Below, piece after piece: positions 1 to 7,625 of a stretch of DNA of 30,263 nucleotides (positions within the stretch are counted from its first letter, which is position 1; each line of letters opens with the position of its first letter). Origin of the DNA: Eggerthellaceae bacterium UBA5808 (GTDB taxonomy: Bacteria > Actinomycetota > Coriobacteriia > Coriobacteriales > Eggerthellaceae); assembly GCA_002417975.1 (NCBI GenBank), contig DIDE01000020.1:1-30263 (forward strand), read 5' to 3'. A model generated the notes under the pieces. That model saw nothing but the letters and a program-made list of their open reading frames with translations, was not told the DNA's origin and searched no databases. A program made the translations under genes and the position numbers.

Positions 1-27
1 CTCTGTCGCCCACGGTATAAAGGACAT
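1..27 (-). CDS. Possible start of the next operon gene (cut by window edge)
   Basis: An ATG lies four bases after the coaC stop on the minus strand and opens a frame reading MSFIPWATE up to the window edge. The tight spacing suggests another gene of the same operon. A separate phosphopantothenate-cysteine ligase (coaB) would be the functional partner of a stand-alone coaC, but nine residues cannot identify it and no strong ribosome binding site is visible. Confidence 0.2.
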
Positions 28-31
28 GAAG

Positions 32-613
32 TCAAGCAGCTCGTTGTTTGGCGGAGGATGCCAGCAGAGTCGATTCGACAATTTCACGTAGATCCGCCAG
101 ACGTACCTCTCCGGACTCTCCACACGCAAGATATCCGACATCAGGAGAAATAATCCGAAAACCGCGACGAGATAAACATTGGAGATTGTCCTGAGTAGCA
201 TGATTCTCGAACATATGAACATTCATCGCCGGCGCAATAACAAGAGGAACCGTAGTTGCCAAAGCAGTTGTCGACAGTAAGTCATCAGCGATGCCATGAG
301 CAATCTTTGCAATCACATTTGCTGTGCATGGTGCAATTAAAAATGCATCGGCCTCTTGGGCTAACGAAATATGATGAATGGGATCAGTAGGATTATCGAA
401 CATCTCATATGAAACCGTATCATGAGTCAAAGATCGAAAGGTTAATGGAGAAACAAAATGAGTTGCATGCTCGGTCATAACAACCTTGACATGAAAACCT
501 CGTTTCTGAAATGCCCGAATGAGCTCACATGATTTATAAGCTGCAATACAGCCGGTCACGCCGAGAAGTATGGTTGGCGCAGGAGTATTACGTGAGTGTA
601 TGCTATCGGTCAT
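32..613 (-). CDS. coaC: Phosphopantothenoylcysteine decarboxylase-type flavoprotein (CoaC), stand-alone
   Basis: This 193-residue protein is a HFCD-family flavoprotein. The family decarboxylates phosphopantothenoylcysteine to phosphopantetheine in coenzyme A synthesis, in the cytoplasm with FMN. Visible are the N-terminal GVTGCIAAYKS nucleotide-binding turn, the HISLA motif (H81), the APCTAN stretch (95-99), PAMN (N131) and the ACGESGE substrate clamp with C164. The clamp reads GEVRLAD where many family members have GEGRMAD, a mild divergence. Most bacteria fuse this domain to the CoaB ligase as a protein of about 400 residues; here it stops at the end of the decarboxylase domain. It is the last complete gene of an operon with ileS, lspA and rluD, 20 bases after rluD, with an AGGAAG motif upstream of its ATG. 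Related HFCD flavoproteins exist, but the motifs favour CoaC. Confidence 0.82.
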   Translation of the reverse strand: MTDSIHSRNTPAPTILLGVTGCIAAYKSCELIRAFQKRGFHVKVVMTEHATHFVSPLTFRSLTHDTVSYEMFDNPTDPIHHISLAQEADAFLIAPCTANVIAKIAHGIADDLLSTTALATTVPLVIAPAMNVHMFENHATQDNLQCLSRRGFRIISPDVGYLACGESGEVRLADLREIVESTLLASSAKQRAA

Positions 614-633
614 GTCTAAACCAACTTCCTTTT

Positions 634-1698
634 CTATTCTATCCCCACATCAAATGATTCAATTGGTTCACCAAGAGTTTCTGGCTGACGTGGAGCATCA
701 CAAAGCATAGCGTATACTTCGTTTCCAGCTTGAGTCTTACCCATCGATCGATCACTTAAACCATCGATAACATCTTGCAGATCTGGCGGGAGTGCATCAA
801 TAAAATGCAGTCTTTCCCCCGTTTTTGGATGAGTAACATTCAATAAGTATGAATGGAGAAATTGGCGTGTAAGTCCACGTTGAGCTTCTTCGCCCAAAGA
901 CTTATACATCGGATCCCCGACAACACAATGGTGAATATACTCCATATGAACACGAATTTGATGCGTACGCCCGGTGTACAATTTGCATTCCAATAAAGAG
1001 TATCCATCGTCTTTTGGGCCGGCAGCAAAACGCTCAAGTACCCTAAATGTCGTAATAGATGGACGAGCCGAAGGCCGATCAGACACACACATACGCAGAC
1101 GATCATGCTCGTTGCGTGCAATTGGCTGATCGATAAGTCCTGTTTCGTGTGCAATATTGCCATGGACAAGCGTAAGGTAGCGCCGCTCAGTATTTTTAAG
1201 CCTAATATCATCCTGCAAAGCAAATCCTGCTTCGTCTTGTTTTGCACAAATCATAAGTCCACTTGTATCCATATCAAGACGATGAACGATACCCGGTCTG
1301 TCGTCACCTTGAATATGAGCAAGATGATCTCGGCCATAACGATAAATTAATGCATTTACCAATGTTGCACCAATATGACGAGGTGCTGGATGAACGCATA
1401 AACCAGCCTGTTTAGAAAGAACAATCATGCAGTCATCATCGTAACGTATATCAAGCGGGATCGGATCACCTTGAAGAGGAATATGTTTTTGTGCTTCTTC
1501 TTCGGTATATACAACAACATCATGAGCACACACCGTATCCTTTTTAGAATACGAATTGCCATTGACGAATACATCACCGTTTTCAATATGTTTTGCAGCG
1601 GATGAACGACTCGGATAGCAAGCAGCGCCAGCAAGAAATACATCAAGTCGTTGACCCTCTGCTTTTTCATCAACCGTTGTACATAGTGAACGAGCCAT
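634..1698 (-). CDS. rluD: 23S rRNA pseudouridine synthase, RluD/RluA family
   Basis: The protein of 354 residues has the RluA-family layout. An N-terminal S4 RNA-binding domain (about 15-65, with the S-R-S-x-A-x-x-x-I-x-x-G-x-V pattern) precedes a catalytic domain with the GIVHRLDMDTSG motif, where D142 is the expected catalytic aspartate. A GRTHQIRVH motif follows. It would isomerise uridines in large-subunit rRNA or tRNA; RluD, which modifies the helix 69 region, is the closest match in length and domain order, but paralogue identity cannot be settled from motifs. Its ATG overlaps the lspA stop by one base (TAATG), so translation is probably coupled to lspA. The lspA-rluD order is common in actinobacteria and firmicutes. 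The roughly 40 residues beyond the usual domain end are unassigned. Confidence 0.9.
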   Translation of the reverse strand: MARSLCTTVDEKAEGQRLDVFLAGAACYPSRSSAAKHIENGDVFVNGNSYSKKDTVCAHDVVVYTEEEAQKHIPLQGDPIPLDIRYDDDCMIVLSKQAGLCVHPAPRHIGATLVNALIYRYGRDHLAHIQGDDRPGIVHRLDMDTSGLMICAKQDEAGFALQDDIRLKNTERRYLTLVHGNIAHETGLIDQPIARNEHDRLRMCVSDRPSARPSITTFRVLERFAAGPKDDGYSLLECKLYTGRTHQIRVHMEYIHHCVVGDPMYKSLGEEAQRGLTRQFLHSYLLNVTHPKTGERLHFIDALPPDLQDVIDGLSDRSMGKTQAGNEVYAMLCDAPRQPETLGEPIESFDVGIE

Positions 1699-2228
1699 TA
1701 ATTGCGCTCACTTTCTGAAGGTTCGCTACGCCATTCAATGAGCAAATAAACAAACATTAGAGCAACACCAACAGTAACTCCAATATCTGCAACATTGAAT
1801 ACAGGAAAAGAGATAAACGTTGGCTCGATAAAATCGACAACATAGCCAAGTGAAAGTCGATCGATGGCATTACCTATTCCACCTGCACAAATAAGAGCAG
1901 CAAGAACACTTAGTAAAATCGATGACGAGGATGGTTTACGTCTACAAACAAACACGATAAGACAAAAGCTCACGATAAGCGCGCCAATACCCAATGCAAT
2001 TGATGCACCGCCGAACAATCCCCATGCTGCACCCCCATTATGGACAAGACGAAAATCGAACACGCTCGGGAGCGGAGATCCAAGATAGGCGCCAACGGTA
2101 TGGCCAGAATCCATCACGATCTTAGTACAGCGATCAGCGATAAGCCACAGCACCATGACGACGAAGAAGACGATCAGAACGGTCGTCTTCTTCGGTGACG
2201 TATGTGAGGAATTCAAAGATCCCGTCAC
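1698..2228 (-). CDS. lspA: Prolipoprotein signal peptidase (signal peptidase II)
   Basis: This integral membrane aspartyl protease of 176 residues cleaves signal peptides from diacylglyceryl-modified prolipoproteins at the outer face of the cytoplasmic membrane. Four hydrophobic segments are visible. The family motifs VHNGGAAWG, GNAIDR (D123) and FNVADIG (D148) supply the two catalytic aspartates. The start is a GTG two bases after the ileS stop, with a GAGG motif about seven bases upstream inside the end of ileS, so translation is likely coupled. Length and motif order are normal for the family. Confidence 0.95.
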   Translation of the reverse strand: MTGSLNSSHTSPKKTTVLIVFFVVMVLWLIADRCTKIVMDSGHTVGAYLGSPLPSVFDFRLVHNGGAAWGLFGGASIALGIGALIVSFCLIVFVCRRKPSSSSILLSVLAALICAGGIGNAIDRLSLGYVVDFIEPTFISFPVFNVADIGVTVGVALMFVYLLIEWRSEPSESERN

Positions 2229-2230
2229 AG

Positions 2231-5080
2231 TTAGACCTCTTTCATCTCATTGTCGATCGAAGAAAGAACATCGGAACAACGAGCACACACTTCTGAATGT
2301 TCTTTATTGCCATCGAGTGCACGATGATTCCAGCAGCGTGGGCATCGTGGCAAATCAGTCGCTGCAACAGTAACAACTGGTTCGTCTACCTCATCAGCTT
2401 TAAAGGAAACAGTCGCAACAATAAACATTTCAATGAAGACTGCCTCATCATATGACGAAACAACATCGAACATAGCTTGTGGGAGTGCGACCGTTAATTC
2501 TGCTTCTTGGCTCTTATGAATCGTTCCATCGGTACGCGCTTGCTCGATTGCTTTTGTTACTTGGTCACGGATAGACAATATAGTCTCAAAATCATTGCTA
2601 ATAGACGATGTAGCATCGGTTGGAATTGATGGAACAAAATCATGTGCTTCAGGCCATCCGGCAAGTTGAACGCTTTCTGCACGTCCGTCTCGATTTCTCA
2701 TAGTCTCTGGATAATGCTGCCATACTTCTTCTGTAGTGAAAGAAATGATAGGAGTAAGTACACGTACAAGCATCTCAAGTATGTTCATCAAAACTGTCTG
2801 AGCGGCCCGACGACGCGGTGAATCCGCTGCCTCGGAATAGAGACGATCCTTGAGCGCATCCATATAGACTGATGACAAATCACCAATAATATAGCGATAA
2901 ATTGCCTGATAGACCTGATGGAAATTGTACGATTGATAACCCTCGTTAACCTCATCAAGCAGATGAGAAAGGCGAACCATAGCCCATTGGTCAATTGGTT
3001 CTAGATCATCCCATGAAGTAATTGCATCATTTTCATCATCAAAATCGCTCAAATTACCAAGTAAAAAGCGGAAAGTATTGCGCAAGTGACGATATGCTTC
3101 ACTGGTTCGAGTAAGGATTTCCTCCGAGATACTAACATCCTGAGAATAATCTACACTCGCAACCCACAGACGCAGAACATCCGCACCATACTTATCGGTT
3201 ACCTCGGAAGGAGCAATACCATTACCGAGCGATTTGGACATCTTACGGCCTTGTCCATCAACGGTAAATCCACAATGCATAACCGTTTTATAAGGAGCCG
3301 TACTATAGGCACCCACACTGGTAAGCAAGGATGATTGGAACCATCCACGATGTTGGTCTGAACCTTCAAGGTAAAGATCAGCAGGAAAATGCAGACCCTC
3401 GCGCTTTTTGCATACGCTCGTATGGCTTACGCCACTTTCCCACCATACATCGAGAATATCCTTTTCTGGGACAAGATCGGTGCATCCGCATTTTTCACAA
3501 TGCGTACCTTTTGGAAGATAGTCAGATGGATCATGGATAAACCATGCATCTGAGCCTTCCCTATTGAACAGATCAATAACTGCATCAAATGTTTCAGGAG
3601 TTGCAACGACTTCGCCGCATTTGGCACAGCGGAACACAGGAATGGGAATGCCCCAGGAACGTTGACGAGAGATGCACCAATCAGGCCGTTCGGATACCAT
3701 TGATCCAATACGGTTCTTGGCCCAAGCAGGTACCCAATTGACATGGTTATTAATCTGATCCATCGCACGTGAACGTAAATCATTTTTGTCCATCGAGACA
3801 AACCATTGATCAGTTGCACGGAAAATAACCGGCTGTTTACAACGCCAGCAATGCGGATAACTATGAGTAATCTCAACTTCCGCAACAAGCATATTATGCT
3901 CTTTAAGCCAATTAATGATAACTGGATTCGCATCGTCTGTATCAAGACCCGCAAATGGACCGGCATCGTCAGTCAAAACGCCGTCATCGTCAACAGGCAT
4001 AAGAATGGGCAGACCAAATTTTAGTCCAACTTCGTAGTCATCTTGGCCATGACCAGGAGCAGTATGAACTGCACCCGTACCAGAATCTAGCGTTACATGG
4101 TCACCGTAAATAACGGTACCTTTAAGATCCTGACGAATCGGGCACGTATAGGTATATCCGCATAAATCTTTGCCACTATAAAGAATCGGGTCACCTGCAT
4201 CGCTGGACACGATATCGTACGAAGTCCATTCAGCTGTTTTCGCAACCGATTCAACCATTTCGTATGCAAGGATCATATAGTCATTATCAACATGGACCAT
4301 ACAGTAGTCTGCATTAGGAGCAAGGCATACACCACTATTGGCAGGAAGCGTCCAAGGTGTCGTTGTCCAAATGAGAATGGAAGCCTGATCAATACCTGCT
4401 TCTTGAAACAAAGGAGGAACCTTATCAAGAGCAAATTTTACGAAAATCGAAGGAGACGTCTCATCACCGTATTCAATTTCGGCTTCAGCAAGCGCGGTAT
4501 GACAATGTTTGCACCAATGAATAGGCTTGCGCCCACGATAGATTGATCCATCGAGATACATCTTTTTAAAAATTTCGACATCCCCAGCTTCATAGGAATG
4601 TTGGAACGTTAAATATGGATGTTCCCAATCGGCATTAACGCCAAGGCGTTTAAATCCATCACGCTGAATATTGACGTATTTAACCGCCCAATCATGACAA
4701 AGACGGCGCAGCGTTGGTTGGTCTATTGCTGCCATCTTTTTTGGACCGAGAGTCTTTTCGACCATATGTTCAATTGGCTGACCATGACAATCCCACCCAG
4801 GAATATACGGGGTGTAATAACCTTGCTGCGCATGGCTCTTAAGAACAAAGTCCTTAAGAATCTTATTAAAGGCATGGCCAATATGAATGGGACCATTAGC
4901 ATACGGTGGTCCATCATGTAAGACAAACGGTTTATTATCTTTGTTCTTCTCTAAAACTTTATGATAAATATCTATATCATCCCAGAATTTGAGACGCTTC
5001 GGTTCGTTTTCCGGAAGACGAGCGCGCATCGGAAAATCAGTTTTAGGAAGATTCATCGATGCTTTGTAGCTGTTACCCAC
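2231..5080 (-). CDS. ileS: Isoleucyl-tRNA synthetase
   Basis: This 949-residue class I aminoacyl-tRNA synthetase charges tRNA-Ile in the cytoplasm. HIGH lies at 66-69 (PIHIGHAFNK) and KMSKS at 613-617. The CP1 editing domain lies between them, and the C-terminal zinc finger (CPRCWNH...CARC) is complete. The start is a GTG; an in-frame TGA two codons upstream rules out a longer protein, and M9 is an alternative start. Length is typical of the bacterial enzyme. The N-terminal half closely resembles coriobacterial IleS as I remember it. No T-box-like antiterminator is visible in the upstream region. It is the first gene of the ileS-lspA-rluD-coaC operon and diverges from degV. Confidence 0.97.
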   Translation of the reverse strand: MGNSYKASMNLPKTDFPMRARLPENEPKRLKFWDDIDIYHKVLEKNKDNKPFVLHDGPPYANGPIHIGHAFNKILKDFVLKSHAQQGYYTPYIPGWDCHGQPIEHMVEKTLGPKKMAAIDQPTLRRLCHDWAVKYVNIQRDGFKRLGVNADWEHPYLTFQHSYEAGDVEIFKKMYLDGSIYRGRKPIHWCKHCHTALAEAEIEYGDETSPSIFVKFALDKVPPLFQEAGIDQASILIWTTTPWTLPANSGVCLAPNADYCMVHVDNDYMILAYEMVESVAKTAEWTSYDIVSSDAGDPILYSGKDLCGYTYTCPIRQDLKGTVIYGDHVTLDSGTGAVHTAPGHGQDDYEVGLKFGLPILMPVDDDGVLTDDAGPFAGLDTDDANPVIINWLKEHNMLVAEVEITHSYPHCWRCKQPVIFRATDQWFVSMDKNDLRSRAMDQINNHVNWVPAWAKNRIGSMVSERPDWCISRQRSWGIPIPVFRCAKCGEVVATPETFDAVIDLFNREGSDAWFIHDPSDYLPKGTHCEKCGCTDLVPEKDILDVWWESGVSHTSVCKKREGLHFPADLYLEGSDQHRGWFQSSLLTSVGAYSTAPYKTVMHCGFTVDGQGRKMSKSLGNGIAPSEVTDKYGADVLRLWVASVDYSQDVSISEEILTRTSEAYRHLRNTFRFLLGNLSDFDDENDAITSWDDLEPIDQWAMVRLSHLLDEVNEGYQSYNFHQVYQAIYRYIIGDLSSVYMDALKDRLYSEAADSPRRRAAQTVLMNILEMLVRVLTPIISFTTEEVWQHYPETMRNRDGRAESVQLAGWPEAHDFVPSIPTDATSSISNDFETILSIRDQVTKAIEQARTDGTIHKSQEAELTVALPQAMFDVVSSYDEAVFIEMFIVATVSFKADEVDEPVVTVAATDLPRCPRCWNHRALDGNKEHSEVCARCSDVLSSIDNEMKEV

Positions 5081-5125
5081 GCTTCAACCCATACCTTTCA
5101 GTGATCGAGCAAGTCAAACGTTTTC

Positions 5126-5149
5126 ATTATAGCGAAGAAATGATGTCAA
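5126..5149 (-). promoter_or_regulatory. Candidate promoter for the ileS operon
   Basis: On the minus strand a perfect TATAAT (5126-5131) lies about 45 bases before the ileS start. A perfect TTGACA (5144-5149) is also present, but the two are only 12 bases apart instead of 16-18, so they probably do not act together. The -10 is convincing; the -35 assignment is uncertain. Confidence 0.45.
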
Positions 5150-5289
5150 CGGGGAAAACGTCATCATCTCCAGATCAGACGCACCATTGCGATACTACCA
5201 AGTCTTTCTCATCGTCGTAGTGATAGTAAACACGCTGGTGGGATTTTATGGTATGTTTACTTAGAATAAAATCTAAAGACGGAGTATAT

Positions 5290-6162
5290 ATGGCTTATTG
5301 CATTGTCACTGACTCAAGCTGCAACCTTGCGGAATCCTATATTCGCGACCACCATATCCCCATTCTTTCGCTTACCCTTATTGCTGACGGCACAGAATAT
5401 CCAAGTTTTAGTGATGGACATTTTGCCGATGCAAAGCATATTTATTCGCTGCTACGTAATGGTACAAAGATTACGACATCATTACCAAGTGCCCAAACAA
5501 TCGAGGAGACACTCGAAGCTCTCATACAAGACGGAAAAGATATCCTGTATATTGGTTTTTCACATGCACTCTCTGGTACCTTTGAAGCAACTAATCAAGC
5601 ATTGATACATCTACAGGAAAAACATCCTGAACGCAAACTCTTAGCTGTTGATACCCTTGCCGCATCCGGCGGTGAAGGTCTACTTGTCCGCTATGCAATA
5701 GAAATGCACGAAGCAGGACATTCGATCGATGAAGTTGAACAATGGGTACGAGATGAACGATTCCACCTAGCTCATTGGTTTACCGTGAGTGATCTAATGT
5801 TTTTGTATCGTGGTGGACGGTTGAATAAGGTATCTGCATATGCCGGATCAATTTTAAGCATTAAACCCGTATTGCATATGGATGATAAGGGATATCTGGT
5901 CCCTGTATCCAAAGTGCGTACGCGCAACGCATCCATACAAGCAATGTTTGATCATATGTGCGCAACAGTCCGACAGCCGATTAGCGATCAACACGTCGCA
6001 ATTACTCATGGCGACTGCATCGAAGATGCCCAACGTCTGCAGGATATGATCGAAAAGCATTTTCAGCCTAAAGATATATCAATCGAAATGGTTGATCCTG
6101 TTATTGGTGCTCATTCAGGACCAGGGACCCTAGCGCTTTTCTTCCTTGCATCGCAACGATAA
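5290..6162 (+). CDS. DegV family fatty-acid-binding protein
   Basis: DegV (FakB-like) proteins bind a fatty acid and, where a FakA kinase exists, present it for phosphorylation. The chosen start gives 290 residues and is an ATG with GGAG five bases upstream; a longer frame from 5248 lacks such a site. Family motifs run in order: TDSSCNL near the N-terminus, TTSLPSA (62-68), SHALSGTFEAT (91-101), DTLAASGGEG, YRGGRLNKVSA and the C-terminal IGAHSGPGTLALFF. The gene stands alone, divergent from ileS and convergent with the aminotransferase-like gene. No fakA is visible nearby, so the lipid partner is inferred from the family. Confidence 0.92.
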   Translation: MAYCIVTDSSCNLAESYIRDHHIPILSLTLIADGTEYPSFSDGHFADAKHIYSLLRNGTKITTSLPSAQTIEETLEALIQDGKDILYIGFSHALSGTFEATNQALIHLQEKHPERKLLAVDTLAASGGEGLLVRYAIEMHEAGHSIDEVEQWVRDERFHLAHWFTVSDLMFLYRGGRLNKVSAYAGSILSIKPVLHMDDKGYLVPVSKVRTRNASIQAMFDHMCATVRQPISDQHVAITHGDCIEDAQRLQDMIEKHFQPKDISIEMVDPVIGAHSGPGTLALFFLASQR

Positions 6163-6205
6163 AAAGTTACAAACCCTATTACTCTCTTACAGGTAATGCT
6201 AATAA

Positions 6206-6241
6206 ATGAAGCTGTACATCGCAAAAGATGTACAGCCTCAT
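6206..6241. terminator. Hairpin between convergent genes
   Basis: Inverted repeat with arms 6206-6220 and 6227-6241 (core GCTGTACATC / GATGTACAGC, one mismatch in 15) around a six-base loop. It lies between degV and the minus-strand aminotransferase-like gene. There is no long T-run on either side, so it is a probable bidirectional terminator of moderate strength. Confidence 0.65.
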
Positions 6242-6270
6242 TACGTAAGAGCGCAACGGTATTTCACTTG

Positions 6271-7404
6271 TTAGCAAGAAGAAACAATATGTCGCATCGT
6301 ATCAAGAAGACGCTCGTTATCTTCGCGCGAACGCACACATATGCAAAAATAATTATCACCATCAAGACCAGGCACGCCAGAAAGATTGCATACAAGAAGT
6401 CCAGCAAGCTGAAGACGAATGATCAACTCCTGAGCACACGTAATACCAAGTCTCATGCCATTGTAGGGATCAAATTCGCAGAGAACATAATTGCCCTCAG
6501 CAGGGAAAATACGTATACCCGGAATAAGACTCAGCGAACACTGCATCCAAGGGATTTCTTTATCGAGATAATCATGTGTCCGATCAAGGAAATCATCTTG
6601 TAAGATAAATGACTTAGCCAGCACTTCTGCGCACATTGATACATCTGAACCATCATAAAATTGACGAATTGAATTAATCGTTTCAGGATGACCGATAAGA
6701 TAGCTAATCGGTACGCCCGGCATTCCAAACGTTGTCGATAGGTTTCTAATCACCACAAGATTACTGTGCGACTTCAAAAGAGGAAGAACACTCTCTCCCC
6801 CAAAACTCAGTTCAATATAACTTTCGTCAACAATTACCCAACGACAAGTCTCTAAATATTGAGCAAGCATCTGATGAGGGAGAAGACGCGATGAAGGAAA
6901 ACCCGGATTAGAAAGAATAGCTGCGTTAAAAGATCCTTGTCGAGATTGAGCAGAAAATGGATCAACAGGCGCAAATGATATGGGATTCTTTAATGTGACG
7001 TAATCATGACCTGCATTCGTAACAGCTGTAATATACGTTGCTGGACAAGGAGTCATGATTCCCACTTTTGCCTTTGCATAGGCTTGAGCGGCCGCATTCA
7101 TCAATATCGACGGCGACGATCCTAATAGGATTGCCTTTGGAGATATGTCGAGATACCGTGCAAGCGTATTACGAAATTCATGCCCATCCGTATCGGGAGC
7201 ATAAAGAATTTCATTATCAACAAGCGAAGTATGAAGCGTTTGCAAAAACGCCTTAGGGACACCGAGAGGATTAACTGGATTGCAAAAATCCAGCCACGTC
7301 ATTTCGGTACGTAATTCATAAGGAAGAGAAACAGGTTTATCAGGAAGTTTAGCGGAGACATTGCGAAAATCGATAGATTGATCAAAATCGATTTTCGATG
7401 ACAT
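6271..7404 (-). CDS. Aminotransferase-fold protein (HisC/CobD-like) lacking the PLP lysine
   Basis: The protein has 377 residues from the ATG at 7404, which has a GAGGGGAG ribosome binding site eight bases upstream; a TTG further upstream is less likely. It follows the fold-type I HisC/CobD pattern: NPVNPLGVP (42-50), YAPDTDG (68-74), SNPGFPSSR (165-173) and VDESYIEL (192-199). D193 and Y196, which contact the cofactor ring in the family, are kept. The segment that should read S-K-x-F-G-x-x-G-x-R reads LSTTFGMPGVP (222-232): the Schiff-base lysine is T224 (codon ACA) and the following conserved arginine is P232. The carboxylate-binding arginine expected near the C-terminus appears to be C354. 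The frame is otherwise intact, so it is probably a non-catalytic or repurposed homologue. The true function is unknown, and it stands alone between degV and dinB. Confidence 0.8.
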   Translation of the reverse strand: MSSKIDFDQSIDFRNVSAKLPDKPVSLPYELRTEMTWLDFCNPVNPLGVPKAFLQTLHTSLVDNEILYAPDTDGHEFRNTLARYLDISPKAILLGSSPSILMNAAAQAYAKAKVGIMTPCPATYITAVTNAGHDYVTLKNPISFAPVDPFSAQSRQGSFNAAILSNPGFPSSRLLPHQMLAQYLETCRWVIVDESYIELSFGGESVLPLLKSHSNLVVIRNLSTTFGMPGVPISYLIGHPETINSIRQFYDGSDVSMCAEVLAKSFILQDDFLDRTHDYLDKEIPWMQCSLSLIPGIRIFPAEGNYVLCEFDPYNGMRLGITCAQELIIRLQLAGLLVCNLSGVPGLDGDNYFCICVRSREDNERLLDTMRHIVSSC

Positions 7405-7471
7405 AGTCCGCACTCCCCTCACCCCAGATAAATCTTTTATGAATGCATAGTACAAACGGCAAAATCAGCTT

Positions 7472-7500
7472 GTATAAACACCTCAATACCCGTTTATCAA
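7472..7500 (-). promoter_or_regulatory. Promoter of the aminotransferase-like gene
   Basis: Minus strand TTGATA (7495-7500) and TTATAC (7472-7477) are separated by 17 bases. The predicted start gives a leader of about 60 bases ending in the strong ribosome binding site before 7404. This suggests the degenerate enzyme gene is still transcribed. Confidence 0.5.
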
Positions 7501-7601
7501 TCAAAATATGATCGACGGACTTCGCAAATCACCGTTTTTATCCATAAAAGGGTTGAGGACAACTATCCTAGCACAACACTTGGAAAAGATGTTAGTAAGC
7601 A

Positions 7602-7610
7602 TGCTAGAAT
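7602..7610 (+). promoter_or_regulatory. Extended -10 promoter of dinB, probably leaderless
   Basis: TGC TAGAAT forms an extended -10 ending eight bases before the dinB ATG. A TTGGAA at 7580-7585 is a possible -35 at 19-base spacing. Transcription would begin at or next to the ATG, and no ribosome binding site precedes it, so a leaderless mRNA is likely. Confidence 0.55.
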
Positions 7611-7611
7611 A

Positions 7612-7625
7612 AACAACATGTTGTT
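7612..7625. repeat. 14-bp perfect palindrome over the dinB start codon
   Basis: AACAACATGTTGTT is its own reverse complement and is centred on the dinB ATG, immediately after the -10 element. The position suits a repressor operator. It does not match the usual Gram-positive LexA consensus (CGAAC N4 GTTCG), so the regulator is unknown; a chance palindrome is possible. Confidence 0.4.

Noticed and set aside
5081..5247. T-box leader upstream of ileS
   Set aside because: No TGGNACCGCG-type antiterminator motif and no terminator hairpin with T-run was found on the minus strand.
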